Positions 1 to 9,700 of a stretch of DNA of 22,383 nucleotides are shown piece by piece (position 1 is the stretch's first letter; each line of letters begins with the position of its first letter). The translations under genes and the position numbers were made by a program. Source of the DNA: Jimgerdemannia flammicorona (lineage: Eukaryota; Mucoromycota; Endogonomycetes; Endogonales; Endogonaceae). Location of the stretch: contig RBNI01001449.1 in assembly GCA_003990745.1 (NCBI GenBank), positions 1-22,383 of the forward strand. The letters are read 5' to 3'. The notes under the pieces were generated by a model. That model saw only the letters and a program-made list of their open reading frames with translations, had not been told where the DNA came from and made no database searches.

Positions 1-789
1 ATCTTCCAACTTTCAAACCATGCGAGATCACGTCAATGACTATTGGCAGCGAATGTCGAGTCAGAGTTAACGTGTTTTCTATTTATCTCTCCTTGAATGT
101 CTAGCGCACTGTCTCACACTTAGTGTACATTGATTGCCTTGACCAGCGGTTCAACACTGTTTTCACTTCTTTTACTTTCTTTCCCATCGCGTACTCAACG
201 TCGCACAAAATACTTCTTTATACAGTAGAATTTACTGCAATAGCGGAACCCCGAAATTTCTGCCGAGGCACCGACGACATATCTCACGACACGTTGAGAC
301 TCGAAACTTGTTTGAATGTTGAAAAAATATTTCTACCTCACAGTATCTGCAAGATGCTTGCAATACACCTTAAAGAGACAATCGGGCAAGGGAATAGATT
401 GATCAATACTTTGCACTCGCCGATAGAGTAGTGCGATGCGGTCAATCGCTTCCGAGCTGTCGTCGCCGAGATTCGACACAGGTCACGCTGAGAAAAGCTG
501 CCCATAACCGCTGGACGCAAATCCTTAAGATGCCGTGCAAGGGAAAGAGGACACTTTATAATACTAAGAGAGATGATAAGAATTTATTTACATATGAATA
601 TGGATGCAGATACAGACATGGCCACGCTTTTGCTTTTTTTTTTTCAAAATAGAATCATTGAAATACAATATAAACAATAGCATAATACGCCTCCCACCAC
701 AACCGGCAATGCCACTCCTCTCCTGATGTCCTCTTACCACCCTCGCAATGTATACATAAATACAACTCCTCTGCCACCCCTTTCAGTAC
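1..789. other. GC-richer flank with no recognised gene
   Basis: This stretch is less AT-rich than most of the window. Short open frames occur on both strands, but none shows a motif, family pattern or intron structure I recognise. A run of T residues near 630-645 is the only simple repeat. It may be downstream sequence of the minus-strand F-box-like gene that ends near 790. Confidence 0.4.
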
Positions 790-2029
790 CCCTAACTCAC
801 AATCGGCTCGACGATAGACTCGGTGATTTCATTGAGGTCGAACCCCTCGCAATCTGCTTTGATTATAAGGCCAGGGTGGGTTTTCTCGATCTCCTTCGCG
901 AGTCTTGTGCAGATTCTGCATATGCTGGATGTATACGATGCCGGTCTTGACGTGATTGTTGCGGACGTGAACCCCGAGAACAGACAGAACTGGGTTAAAG
1001 TTTTACCAAGGCAGTTTGACATAGCAAATTGTTCGACGGACTGGCAAATTCGCGGGGCGACCTTAGGGCTGCTGTCGGTGCCGGAGAGGTGGCGTAGGGC
1101 CTTGTCTTTGAATGCCGACCGAGATCCATTGACAAACCGCAGGGAGTTACAAGCGGCGATCACCGAATCCCGAGATACCCTTGCACCTATGACGACAAGA
1201 CGCCCAAGAGTGTCGGCGAGGACTCTAAACAGTGCAGGAGCGGCACATTAGAGAGGCGTGTGTAGTTGTTGAACTGGATAACCTCGAGACACTGACCGAC
1301 TGAGGCGATTGAGGCAGGATGCAGTCTATGACATGGTCAGGGCGTGCTTGGATGTTGGATATACGAAGATAGCAGAGATAGGCGAGTTCCTCGACTAATT
1401 CCGAGTACTCCGCGACGTAGACCTCGGGGTGTCGGTAAGGTCCAACCGTGTCAAGTTGGGCCAGTATCTTCCGGCAGCCGCCAAAGCTTTACTACTGCAT
1501 GGCGCGCGGCAGTGGGGGGAAAGCTGGGTGAGGAGTAACCAGAGTTCTCATGCTGTGGAGGACGGAGTCAATGACCCAGGTAGGAGGATCTTGAAAGAGA
1601 GTTGACGTTCGGGCAGGACTGAACGAGGCGGCAGAAGACTACTTCTGTGTTTAGGGATCGTGCGAGGTGGGAGAAACAGATGGATCGAGCTCTGCTGGCG
1701 TAGCTGGTATATTCCGGACGGTCAATCTTGACAAGATAGTTGATGAGTTCATCGTACGTTTCGAAAGTGAGATTTGTATATAGCAAATGGGTGGCGGGTA
1801 GGCGCCACGAAGCCTCGACCGAGGCATATTGCAGCCATAATTGACGTAGAGTATGATTTCTGAAATCTCCAGGGAAGATTGTACGGGCTTTTGGAGGAAT
1901 TGGTACGGTGGAACTGACACGGACGGTGAAACTGGTTGGAACGGAGGGTGGACGGTGGACGGTGGATGGAGACAAAAGTGGATGGGCGACAAAAAAAAAA
2001 AAAAAAAAGCCAGCCACCCCGGCTATCAT
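790..2029 (-). pseudogene. F-box / leucine-rich-repeat protein, frameshifted
   Basis: F-box/LRR proteins link a substrate to SCF ubiquitin ligases through Skp1; that role is family knowledge, not shown here. On the minus strand near 1875 one frame reads LEISEIILYV, an F-box opening (LxxEIxxxIL). The rest of the box continues one frame over as RQLWLQYASVEASWR then ATHLLYTNLTF, the usual F-box end. Next come SICFSHLARSL and LVQSCPNVNSL (about 1590-1690), a first LRR. NLTRLDLTDTP near 1460 and LRFVNGSRSAF plus ALRHLSG near 1090-1150 are further LRR-like segments. The C-terminal part, with HPGLIIKADCEGFD, ends at a TAG near 790. At least two frame changes and several stops separate the segments. 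No convincing GT-AG introns rescue them, so I call a pseudogene. A multi-intron gene is the alternative. Confidence 0.55.
1991..2008. repeat. Poly(A) run, 18 A
   Basis: Eighteen consecutive A on the plus strand lie just upstream of the F-box segment (minus-strand poly(T)). It could be a promoter T-tract of the minus-strand gene or a simple mononucleotide repeat. Confidence 0.85.
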
Positions 2030-2060
2030 GACGTCACGAATCGTAATACGTCATATGACG
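2029..2060. promoter_or_regulatory. CRE-type bZIP sites: TGACGTCA and CGTCATATGACG
   Basis: A perfect 8-bp CRE palindrome TGACGTCA (2029-2036) is followed 12 bp later by the perfect 12-bp palindrome CGTCATATGACG (2049-2060), made of two inverted half-sites. These match the binding preference of CREB/ATF-type bZIP factors. They lie immediately upstream of the minus-strand F-box-like gene, where its promoter would be. Function is inferred. Confidence 0.4.
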
Positions 2061-2099
2061 GTGGGCCTAACAATATACACAGCAATTTTCTATATTGAA

Positions 2100-2617
2100 G
2101 GGCACATTTTCCTATTGAAGGTTGGCTGCTAAAATGCAGAAAAATGTTGTGTTGTTTGTAGCATTATCTGTTATGATGGCCAAAATCTGTCTTTGAAATT
2201 TTCAGGAGACAATTTTATTTTAAAATAATAAACTGTTTAAAAAAAAAAGTCTTTATTTGGTTTTCCCCTACCAGAAAATGGCAAGCCCCCTCCCTTTTAT
2301 ATTAGTTATGATCTCAAGCTTATAGATACATTTAATAAAAGTATCTGTAATATTTTCTTCTAAATAAAAACTCTCAAGTTTGATGAAGTTAAAAGTAAAA
2401 AATTGAAGATATTAATTAATAACTACTAATGCCTAGAAACAAAATAATATTGGAAGATATATATGTATCAATTATGAATAAAATTCCACCTGCCAAATTC
2501 TATTTATTTGATATAAGATTGAATTATTGAATTTTTTTTTTAAAAGAGAAAGAGAATTATAATATTATAATATTAATTTGTAATATCTAGTAAGATTATT
2601 AGTCAATAGATATATAA
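2100..2617. other. AT-rich flank left of the gypsy element, no gene seen
   Basis: Base composition changes sharply to AT-rich from about 2150. There are A/T runs (2240-2250, 2532-2544) and a short repeat of taatat around 2560-2575. No open frame or element motif is recognisable. Confidence 0.5.
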
Positions 2618-2622
2618 CAGAC

Positions 2623-3086
2623 TATAACAATTTCACAGTCATATTTAGCCTTAGTATATTTTCATGTCTTTTAGCTAGTCTTTTTTTGTTATTTCTTGAA
2701 CATTCTACTATGTTCCAGCACCTTCTACTTGCTTGAAAATCTCCTCTTAGTACTTAGATACTACTAAAATATTCTTATCTTTTCTTAATGCTAAGCATCT
2801 TGTCTTAGCTAGTTATAGAACTTTTTAGAACATTGTAGAATTGTATTAGTCAGCTTTGCCAAGAACCTATTTCTTGGTATTTTTCTTTTTTTCCAAGATC
2901 ATTTCAGATCTTTCTTTTAGATTATATAAAAATATCCTTATTTTCTATCTGAATAAAGCTCAGAATATTTTCTCTCTGAAATTCTTTGAAAATACTTGAA
3001 CTTTTAAGTATCTCTTTAAGCTACTTTAGCCTAACTAGAACTTCTAAATTTAACTACTTCCTCTTAAAGAAATTAGAACTATTATA
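2623..3086 (+). repeat. 5' LTR of degraded gypsy element
   Basis: It starts TATAACA and ends TATTATA, versus TGTTACA at the end of the younger copy, so the canonical TG...CA termini have decayed by transitions. It aligns along its whole length with 11062-11522 and with 20945-21348. A TATATAAAAATA box (about 2924-2935) and an AATAAA (2952-2957) mark the likely promoter and poly(A) signal. Confidence 0.93.
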
Positions 3087-3088
3087 CT

Positions 3089-3100
3089 TGGTAGCAGTAG
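3089..3100 (+). other. Primer binding site (degraded)
   Basis: TGGTAGCAGTAG starts 2 nt after the 5' LTR, where a tRNA 3' end primes minus-strand DNA. The younger copy has TGGTAGCAGCGG at the same place. TGGTAGC-type sites commonly pair with initiator-Met tRNA; the exact tRNA is inferred. Confidence 0.8.
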
Positions 3101-3176
3101 TGTCATTATATCTTATCTTATTAAAAAACCCTATATAAATTCAGAAACCAGCCACAACTAGTTATATAAATCCAAA

Positions 3177-4190
3177 ATGAGCCATGAAGAGTTAGCCTAC
3201 CAGCCAGACCTCTCTGTTATAAGAGAAGCAGAAGAACTATAAGTTAGTGTCAAGAACATGATTATCTTTATAGCCTATTAAATCTAAGTACTTTAAGTAC
3301 AACTGGACTAGTAGAAAACAAGAACTGTGAGTACATCATATTCTACTATAGTACTAGTTAGTTTTAAGTTACTCAAGCCAGATACTTTTGATAGTCACCA
3401 AGGAGAACTATCTATAGATATATAGATCTTCCAATTGGACCAATAATTTGAGCTTATAAGAATGGAAAAAGATATATAAGTCTAATTTACCATCACACTT
3501 CTTTAAGGAAATACAGTCATTTAGTGGTATAATTATATCATGACTATATCTATATACTTAAATATACAAATCAAGAATTGGGAAGTTTTTAAGAGAGCCC
3601 TTCACAAGCAGTTCAAGCTTGCTAATATATCAAGCTAGCTAGGGACAAGCTAGCAAACATCAAGTAACTCAAGTCTATATAAAACTATAATACACAATTC
3701 CTATCAATCTTACTCAAACTACCAGTAATAGCCAAGAATAAAAAGATAGACCACTATGTCCAAGGTCTGAAGAGAAACACACAAGTTAAGATTGAGCTAG
3801 AAGAGTTACAAAGCCTTAATGAAGCTATTTGAATTACTAATAGATTTGATATTATAACCTTTAGCAACTACTTTAAACTAGAACACCTTAAGAAGAATCA
3901 CTTTAAGAACTACTACAGAAATTAAACAAGGACAGTTAGTCCAGTACTAATAGATTTAAATACTATAAACAAAAAGAGTACCAAGCTTACCTTTAAAGAG
4001 ACTGCCTGAAGGAATCTGGAACCTATTTCTTCTGTCATCAAATAGAATATATTGTAACTGAATGTTCTAGAAGCTAGCAAATCTTTTAGACCAGTTACTA
4101 TATTGTCTAAAGATATATCTATCAATCCTACTATTAGTCAATCTGAGCTCAAGATCAAGAAGCTTCATCCAAAGACTCAGGCCCCTTAAT
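3177..4190 (+). pseudogene. Ty3/gypsy gag, degraded
   Basis: This encoded the capsid/nucleocapsid protein of the element. Conceptual reading from the ATG at 3177 gives segments that align with the younger gag at 21417: LKPDTFDSHQGELS (near 3375), FQLDQ, GNTVIW, LKQLKS-like, QFLSILLKLP, QGLKRNTQVKIELEE and NRFDIITF. The zinc knuckle at about 4020-4065 reads YFFCHQIEYIVTEC where the young copy has CFFCRQPGHIATKC. The first Cys and the His are both Tyr and the Gly is Glu, each explained by one or two transitions. Many in-frame stops replace Gln, Trp or Arg codons. It cannot encode a working Gag. Confidence 0.88.
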
Positions 4191-4589
4191 GGAGCCATTG
4201 GTCTTAACCTACACTCTGTCAAATAAGTCACCATTCCAGCTAAGAGCTGAACTTTAGTGTCTACTGGAATTGTAGTCCAATGTCCTAAAGGACATTATAT
4301 CAGAATTATACTATGATTAGGACTCAGTATCAAACATCATTTAGATGTAGGTACTGGTATTATTAACTCAGACTTTTGAGAACAAGTTCAAGTCCTGCTT
4401 ATCAATCTGAAGGATCAAGACTACACAGTCAAGGAAGGAGACTGAGTCATACAAATGATTCTAGAAAAGTCAATTAATTTAAGATTACAGAGGTCTAAGA
4501 ACTCTCTATAATTAAATAAGACTAAAAAGTTTTTGGTAGCACTGATCAAGCAGCAAGTTTTACTAAAAATTAAGCTCAAGCTATGCTTA

Positions 4590-4720
4590 TTTTCAAAGGC
4601 CTAGTCAAAGAAAAAGAAGTTCAAGTACTTATAAACAGTAGAGCTGCAGAGAACTTCATCAATTAGAATCTCATCAAAAGTCTTAAGATCCTCACTGAGC
4701 CTATATTTAAGAATAATAAA
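4590..4720 (+). pseudogene. Gypsy aspartic protease, active-site remnant (left half)
   Basis: One frame reads VLINSRAAENFI at about 4622-4660, the retroviral-type protease active-site loop, whose usual form is D(S/T)GA followed by xxxFI. Asp is now Asn and Gly is Arg, both G-to-A changes, so catalysis would be lost. The domain is cut at 4720 by the nested element and resumes after 9700. Confidence 0.8.
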
Positions 4721-5019
4721 TATAGTTATAAATGCAATTCAAACTTCAGCAAAGTGGCCAAGAGCCACTTAACATTATGCAGAACAATCATGCAATTTCC
4801 CCTTGGCAGACTTAGTTTAGCTCATTTCATGCAGTTTCTTGTCCCTTTCTACACCAAAGATAACTTAGCTAGTGGTGTTTTAAAAATATGCCAACCATTA
4901 ATGCGAGTTAGTAACAATGTAATCTGTCCAGCGACTGAGTATTCGTCGCATCTCAGCTAGTCAGGCATATACTACGCCAAGTTGTAATTAGTCGCTAGTA
5001 TTTACAATCAGTTCGTGTA
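4721..5019 (+). repeat. Split direct repeat A1 (left end of YR element)
   Basis: This 299-bp sequence matches A2 (9197-9495) with no gaps. I count 17 mismatches by eye, 16 of them transitions. It begins TATAGTTA and ends 11 bp before the gag ATG, so it must contain the promoter and leader. A 68-codon open frame (4754-4960) is shared with A2 but has no known motif; I do not call it a gene. Confidence 0.92.
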
Positions 5020-5030
5020 CCACATTCACA

Positions 5031-6350
5031 ATGCCCCCAATTTGCACTCGGTCTCATAGTCCTTTGGAACCAGCTGTAGCCCCAAGACCGGTTGCCCCCC
5101 TAGCCCCCTTACATGAACCTCACCCCTCCCCCATTCCCAATCTATCTGGCCTATGCGCTTGTCGCAAAGAACAGCTAGTTGTACTGTGTCGTGAACATCA
5201 TCTGCCAGTTGAAGGTCAAAAAGCCACACTAGTTATGCATCTCAACTTGCACCATCCAAGTCCCGACCCTCCACCTCAGCCGATTATTAGAGAGTAAGCT
5301 GAAGATGCCCTTATTGAACACTTAATCCCCACTTTAGTTGGGTGCCTTGCAACACATCCATCCATCATACCAATGGGCCTCAACTTAATTACTCCACCAG
5401 TATCAGGGCTACCGGTGGGCTTGTCACAGGCAATTCCTCTACTGGCCACTACTCTTCCCTCAGCTATAGCCCCCTTTATGCCGCTACCTCCCATGACAAG
5501 GTTGACATTGCAATTGCTGCCAAATCTGCAAAGTGGTGAGTCTTCCTCGTCTCTCATTTTGGATGCCATGCTTCGACGGAATTGGGTACCACTCGACTTG
5601 CTGGCATCACTAGATGCGGGTGACTATCAGATTCTATCTGAATGGACCGGCAGCGCTCTTATTTCATGATCAAGCAGCCGCAAAAAAGCAGATATACACA
5701 CACCTGACTGTGACCTAGATCTACCACTGTGGCTCGAAGCCATCTTTAACATCTGAGGTGCTCTACTGGCTCTGGGTACCACCCGATCGACCTTGCATGC
5801 ATCCCATGCTCCTCAACTTCTTGCTCACACAATCTTTATCATTAAAGCGATAAATGATCATTATGACTGGGTGGCACTTCAACACTTCGACCGTCAAGTT
5901 CGTACACTCAAGGCCTCCTTCCCTGACTTGGACATCGGCAATCCAGACATGGTTCGCCATACATTCAAGACAATCATCGGCCAACCTTCCTCAGCACCCT
6001 TAGCATACCAATGTTGCTCTACATTCTCCTATACTGGATCTCATGTGGCAGGAAGTTCATCAACTGCCCACCCGGCTGGTGGCCCAAAACCAGTCTCGTC
6101 CACCAACCTCTTGTGCTTTCGATGTGGGGTGCGGGGACATGCTGTCAGCTCCTGCACCCAAACCCCACTCCAGCATCCTACTTTCCCATCTAAGCCAGAT
6201 GATCCTATCTACCCAGATGGTGCAGCAAGCTCAGTCTGTCATAACTTCAATGGCTCTGGTTACTTCTATCGAAACTGCAGTCGAGCACATATATGCCTCG
6301 TCTGCTATGGACCTCACACAGCCCTGGCTTGCTCTGCTCACCATGGCTAA
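5031..6350 (+). pseudogene. YR-element Gag-like protein: SAP domain plus zinc fingers
   Basis: A single frame runs from ATG 5031 to 6350, broken by TAA at 5295 and TGA at 5667 and about 5754. Each stop is explained by a C-to-T change in CAA or CGA. Residues about 38-70 contain GLCACRKEQLVVLCREHHL then GQKATLVMHL, a SAP-type DNA-binding helix pair. Near 6114-6155 is CFRCGVRGHAVSSC, a CX2CX4HX4C knuckle. Near 6235-6340 comes CHNFNGSG, then NCSRAHICLVCYGPH, then AC, the extended Cys/His array typical of Gag-like ORF1 products of fungal DIRS/Ngaro elements. The protein probably binds element RNA or DNA in particles. About 440 codons if unbroken. Confidence 0.8.
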
Positions 6351-6351
6351 T

Positions 6352-8084
6352 CTCTTGATTCCCCCCACTTCTAGTTACCCAACCACCCCATACCATTTTA
6401 AGGAGTGGAAAAGGGTACTACGTTCGCATCCAAACCAATCACTCGTTCAGTACCACTTAATAGGTCTCTACCATGGTTATCAGCACAGAAATCACTCTCA
6501 CCCTGAGCTTCACATTAACCTCATATCTGCAACCTTACCTCTGCTTACTAGCACCAAGAAGTTCTCTCCACCAATATTCTCACCAAGTTAGCTGCGGGTC
6601 GCTATCTTGGCCCATTTTCATCTCTCTCCTCCATACCACCAGAATTCCACCCCTTTCGCAATACACCCCTCAGTGCCATTCCTAAGAAGCACTCATCCAA
6701 ATTTCGTACTATACAACATCTATCCTTTCCCTATGGGAGTTCAGTCAATGACAGAATCGATCCTGAGGAGTTCTCAATCTAGTACCAGTCCATTCAAGCC
6801 ATCATTCTCTTTCTTCTCTCAGTCAGCTCTACTACACTCTTCTGGAAGGCCGATGTGGCTGACGCCTTCTACACCATCCCAGTACACTGCTCTGATTGGG
6901 CTATGCAGGGTATCTGCTGACTTGGTCTTTTCTTCCTCGACATGTTCCTCCCCTTTGGTCTTCGCTCCACTCCCTTTATCTTCACATCTCTCATGGACCT
7001 CTTTACCTGGATCTGTATTCAACTGTATGATCTTCCTAACTTGGGCCATTTCATTGATGACTTTATCTATGTCGCACCTCCATCCAGCGCATTCTCCTCC
7101 TATAATTAATTTCATGCTACTGCATCTCGATTCGGCCTCCCACTCAAACCCTCCAAAGATATTCCTCCTACTCCAACTATAGAGTATGTTGGCTTCATTC
7201 TCGATGCTCCAACAATGACGATTAGTCTCCCAATGGAGAAATGCACATGCATTCTCACCTTACTAGCATTATAGCTTACACTGGCTCAGCAGACTTGATC
7301 ATACTGTCTATGTCTACATTCACACCATGAAGCTCAATCACTCTCAGGCCATCTTATATACATTGTTCAAATACTTCCAGATGGGAAGGTGTTTTGCGAT
7401 AGCATCATTCGCTTCACTTCCTCTTAGAAACTGCCCTATATGGGGTGGTGTTTTCCACCTCCTTGACTAGCCACTGACTTACAGTGGTGGTATGATATTC
7501 TACACTCATGGCCAGGTCATTGCCTGCTCTGCCATTCTGAGTGGCTCGATTGTGGTCTGTTTACAGATGCATCTGGGACACTTGGTGCCAGCAGCCTGCT
7601 GGGCCAACGCTGGTGGAGTACTCATTGGGCTCCCTCCTTCTTAGATCTGAATGGCTATAACATATTCTGGAAAGAAATATTTGCCATTTGGGTCTCGTTG
7701 GTGCTCTGGGGCCCCTTGTTTCGTTCTCAACGTATTATTCTCTGGTGTGATAGCCAGCCCTATGTCGAATCATTGACCAGTGGTCGGGCACGCCATCATC
7801 CTCTTATCAACGACTTACTTCATCGTATCATTCTCTTACATCTCAAAATCAGATTCGAAATTCAAGCTCATTACATCCCTTCAGCATCTAACCCTGCAGA
7901 CCCCTTATCTTGCCATATACTTCCTCCACATCCCCAGGACCCGTTGCCTACATTAATCACATCCCTCTTTGGCTTCGCCATCAATTTGACACCTGCCTCT
8001 ACCAACACACCCACACTCGAATGGATAACTTCTGGTCAGGCACTAATTCTCTATACCAATTTCTCAACTCCTGCAATATCGTAG
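6352..8084 (+). pseudogene. YR-element reverse transcriptase / RNase H
   Basis: This makes cDNA from element RNA. Segments in order: LRSHPNQSLVQYHLIGLYHG (6420 on; one frame), AAGRYLGPFSS (near 6594; next frame), IPKKHSSKFRTIQHLS and YGSSVNDRI (RT fingers), WKADVADAFYTIPVH (6843 on; first catalytic Asp), LPFGLRSTPFIF, and FIDDFIYV (7050 on; FIDD catalytic pair kept). Then come GHLIYIVQILPDGKVF (connection), LFTDASGTLGA (RNase H Asp, near 7560), WKEIFAIW, LWCDSQPYVESL (near 7740) and HYIPSASNPADPLS. This is the DIRS-type order. From 6580 it stays in the gag frame. A frame change lies near 6510-6550. In-frame stops such as TAG 6780 and TGA near 6918 sit where Gln, Arg or Trp codons are expected. 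Overlap with the recombinase frame (7910-8084) looks natural. Confidence 0.88.
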
Positions 8085-8973
8085 AGGCCGCTGCTTTCCC
8101 TCTTCAAGATGAATTACTTAGTTATTGGGCTCTTTGGCTTGTCCAAGATGGCAAGCCCTACTCCACCATTAAGAACTACTTCTATAATCTCGCAGCCTAT
8201 TAGGTTGCTCACTGGCATGGTCCTCCACTCCAGCACCTTTCTCTACCCCTCTTCAATACCATTATGAAGTCTATTTAGACTCACCCACCACCTTCCAGTT
8301 TACTCGACCGGCTTCTCATTACGTGCCAACACCTCCGGTCTATCCGTCTCTCTCTCCACATAGATACTCCTTTTAGTGCTACTATTTGGGCAGTGGCATG
8401 CTCTGTTTTTATGGCTTAATACATGTTGGTGAATTTACTACTCGAGATGGCTCCATATTCAATCTGAATTGGCAAATTTGTCGTCGCCATCTTCATTGCT
8501 GACAGGATGACACTCTTTCTCGACCATTCTGGGCTCTACATCTTCCCTGAATAAAAACAGATGGAGCAGGCAATGTCTTCCTTGGCTTCTCTGGCGCCTT
8601 CGATTGCCCGTGCACTGCAATTGACAACATGGTCCATATTCTCCCAGCGCAACCTCATGACCCCGCCTTCTGCCTTGGCCCAGGCCAACCACTTTCTCGA
8701 TCTACATTCATTGAAACAATTCGATCTCCGCTCATGGGCACCTCCCTAGCTGTCGGTATTTATGGTCACTCTTTTTGAATTGGTGGTGCCATACTTCTGG
8801 CAGCCACAGGCTATCCTGATCATGTCATTCAACTTGCTGGTTGATGGAAATCTACCGTATTTCTCCACTACATTTGACACCTCGACCACATTCTCCCCAA
8901 AACCACGGCAACACTAGCAGGACTCCCTCTACCTGATCTTCAGTGGGCCATGGGTTTGGCTGGTAATGGCTGA
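7910..8973 (+). pseudogene. Tyrosine recombinase of the YR element
   Basis: This would integrate the circular cDNA by site-specific recombination. It begins in frame 2, overlapping the RNase H end. LQDELLSYWALWLVQDG and STIKNYFYNLAAY form the N-terminal core-binding region. Near 8400 the frame moves by one (an indel), followed by HVGEFTTRDG (8422 on), the region of the first catalytic Arg. The C-terminal motif reads YGHSF, stop (8776), IGGAILLAATGYPDHVIQL, AG, stop (8842), WKSTVFLHYI (Tyr codon 8869-8871). The family pattern is HxFRxGG...GRWKS...Y, so both stops (TGA) occupy Arg positions, including the catalytic HxxR Arg, consistent with CGA-to-TGA decay. The likely end is TGA at 8971. Confidence 0.87.
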
Positions 8974-9040
8974 ATTTCGCCCATAAGTGGTTTATGGCAC
9001 CATTAGGAGCCTAAAACCACTTCCCAGGCCCACAGTATTT

Positions 9041-9196
9041 GGCCCCCTTCGCTAATGCGAATGGCGGGCCTTGGAGGCATATGCTTCTATATAGCCAAAC
9101 CTACCCCGCTTTATCCCCTATATACATTCTATATTTTATGCTTCATAATCCCCCCTTTTCTACTTTATTGAATTGGTCACTCGATAGACACTTTGA
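9041..9196 (+). repeat. Split direct repeat B1
   Basis: Starts GGCCCCCTTC and ends CACTTTGA, directly abutting A2. It matches B2 (9538-9692) with about 12 mismatches, all transitions, and one 1-bp indel. B1-A2 joined without a gap is the expected circle-junction copy in Ngaro/PAT elements. Confidence 0.9.
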
Positions 9197-9495
9197 TATA
9201 GTTATGAATGCAATTCAAACTTCAGCAAAGTGGCTGAGAGCCGCTTAACATTATGCGGAACAATCATGCAATTTCCCCTTGGCAGACTTAGTTTAGCTCA
9301 TTTCATGCAGTTTCTTGTCCCTTTCTATGCCAAAGATAACTTAGCTAGTGGTGTTTTAAAAATACGCCAATTATTAATGCGAGTTAGTAACAAAGTAATC
9401 TGTCCAGCGACTGAGTATTCATCACATCTCAGCTAGTCAGGTATATACTACGCCAAGTTGCAATTAGTCGCTAGTATTTACAATCAGTTCACGTA
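9197..9495 (+). repeat. Split direct repeat A2
   Basis: Second 299-bp copy of A1, begins TATAGTTA (9197-9204). It is followed by a 42-bp linker (9496-9537) that holds no recognised feature, then by B2. Confidence 0.92.
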
Positions 9496-9537
9496 ACCCT
9501 CCCACCCATCCCCTTTTAGTAGTATATAATAAAAGAA

Positions 9538-9700
9538 GGCCCCCTTCACTAATACGAATGGTGGGCCTTGGAGGCATATACTTCCATATAGCCAAACCTA
9601 CTCCACTTCATCTCCTATACACATTCTACATTTTATGCTTCATAATCCCCCCTTTTCTACTTCATTGAATTGGTCACTCGATAGACACTTTGTATAGTTA
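9538..9700 (+). repeat. Split direct repeat B2 and right end of YR element
   Basis: Copy of B1 running to CACTTTG and then TATAGTTA (9693-9700). Gypsy sequence resumes at 9701. The last 8 bp could belong to target or element because the same octamer occurs at the left end. Confidence 0.9.

Larger units (their letters stand above)
4721..9700 (+). mobile_element. Ngaro/PAT-like tyrosine-recombinase (DIRS-order) retrotransposon with split direct repeats
   Basis: The element has gag (5031-6350), RT-RNase H (about 6352-8084) and tyrosine recombinase (7910-8973), all on the plus strand. These are flanked by A1 (4721-5019) and B1-A2-linker-B2 (9041-9700). That arrangement and gene set define the Ngaro/PAT type within DIRS retrotransposons, which integrate by recombinase rather than DDE integrase and make no target duplication. 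None is seen here. It is GC-richer and less damaged than the gypsy element it sits in, so it arrived later. All three genes carry stops, mainly at CGA and CAA/CAG positions, plus frameshifts. No methyltransferase or hydrolase domain was recognised. Confidence 0.92.

Noticed and set aside
823..1251. Plus-strand open frame of 142 codons
   Set aside because: It is antisense to the F-box/LRR-like segments, which carry the recognisable motifs. Nothing family-like appears in its product.
4754..4960. 68-codon open frame repeated at 9230-9436
   Set aside because: It lies wholly inside the A repeats of the YR element, changes between copies are not codon-biased, and no motif is recognisable. Its duplication follows from the repeat, not from coding selection.
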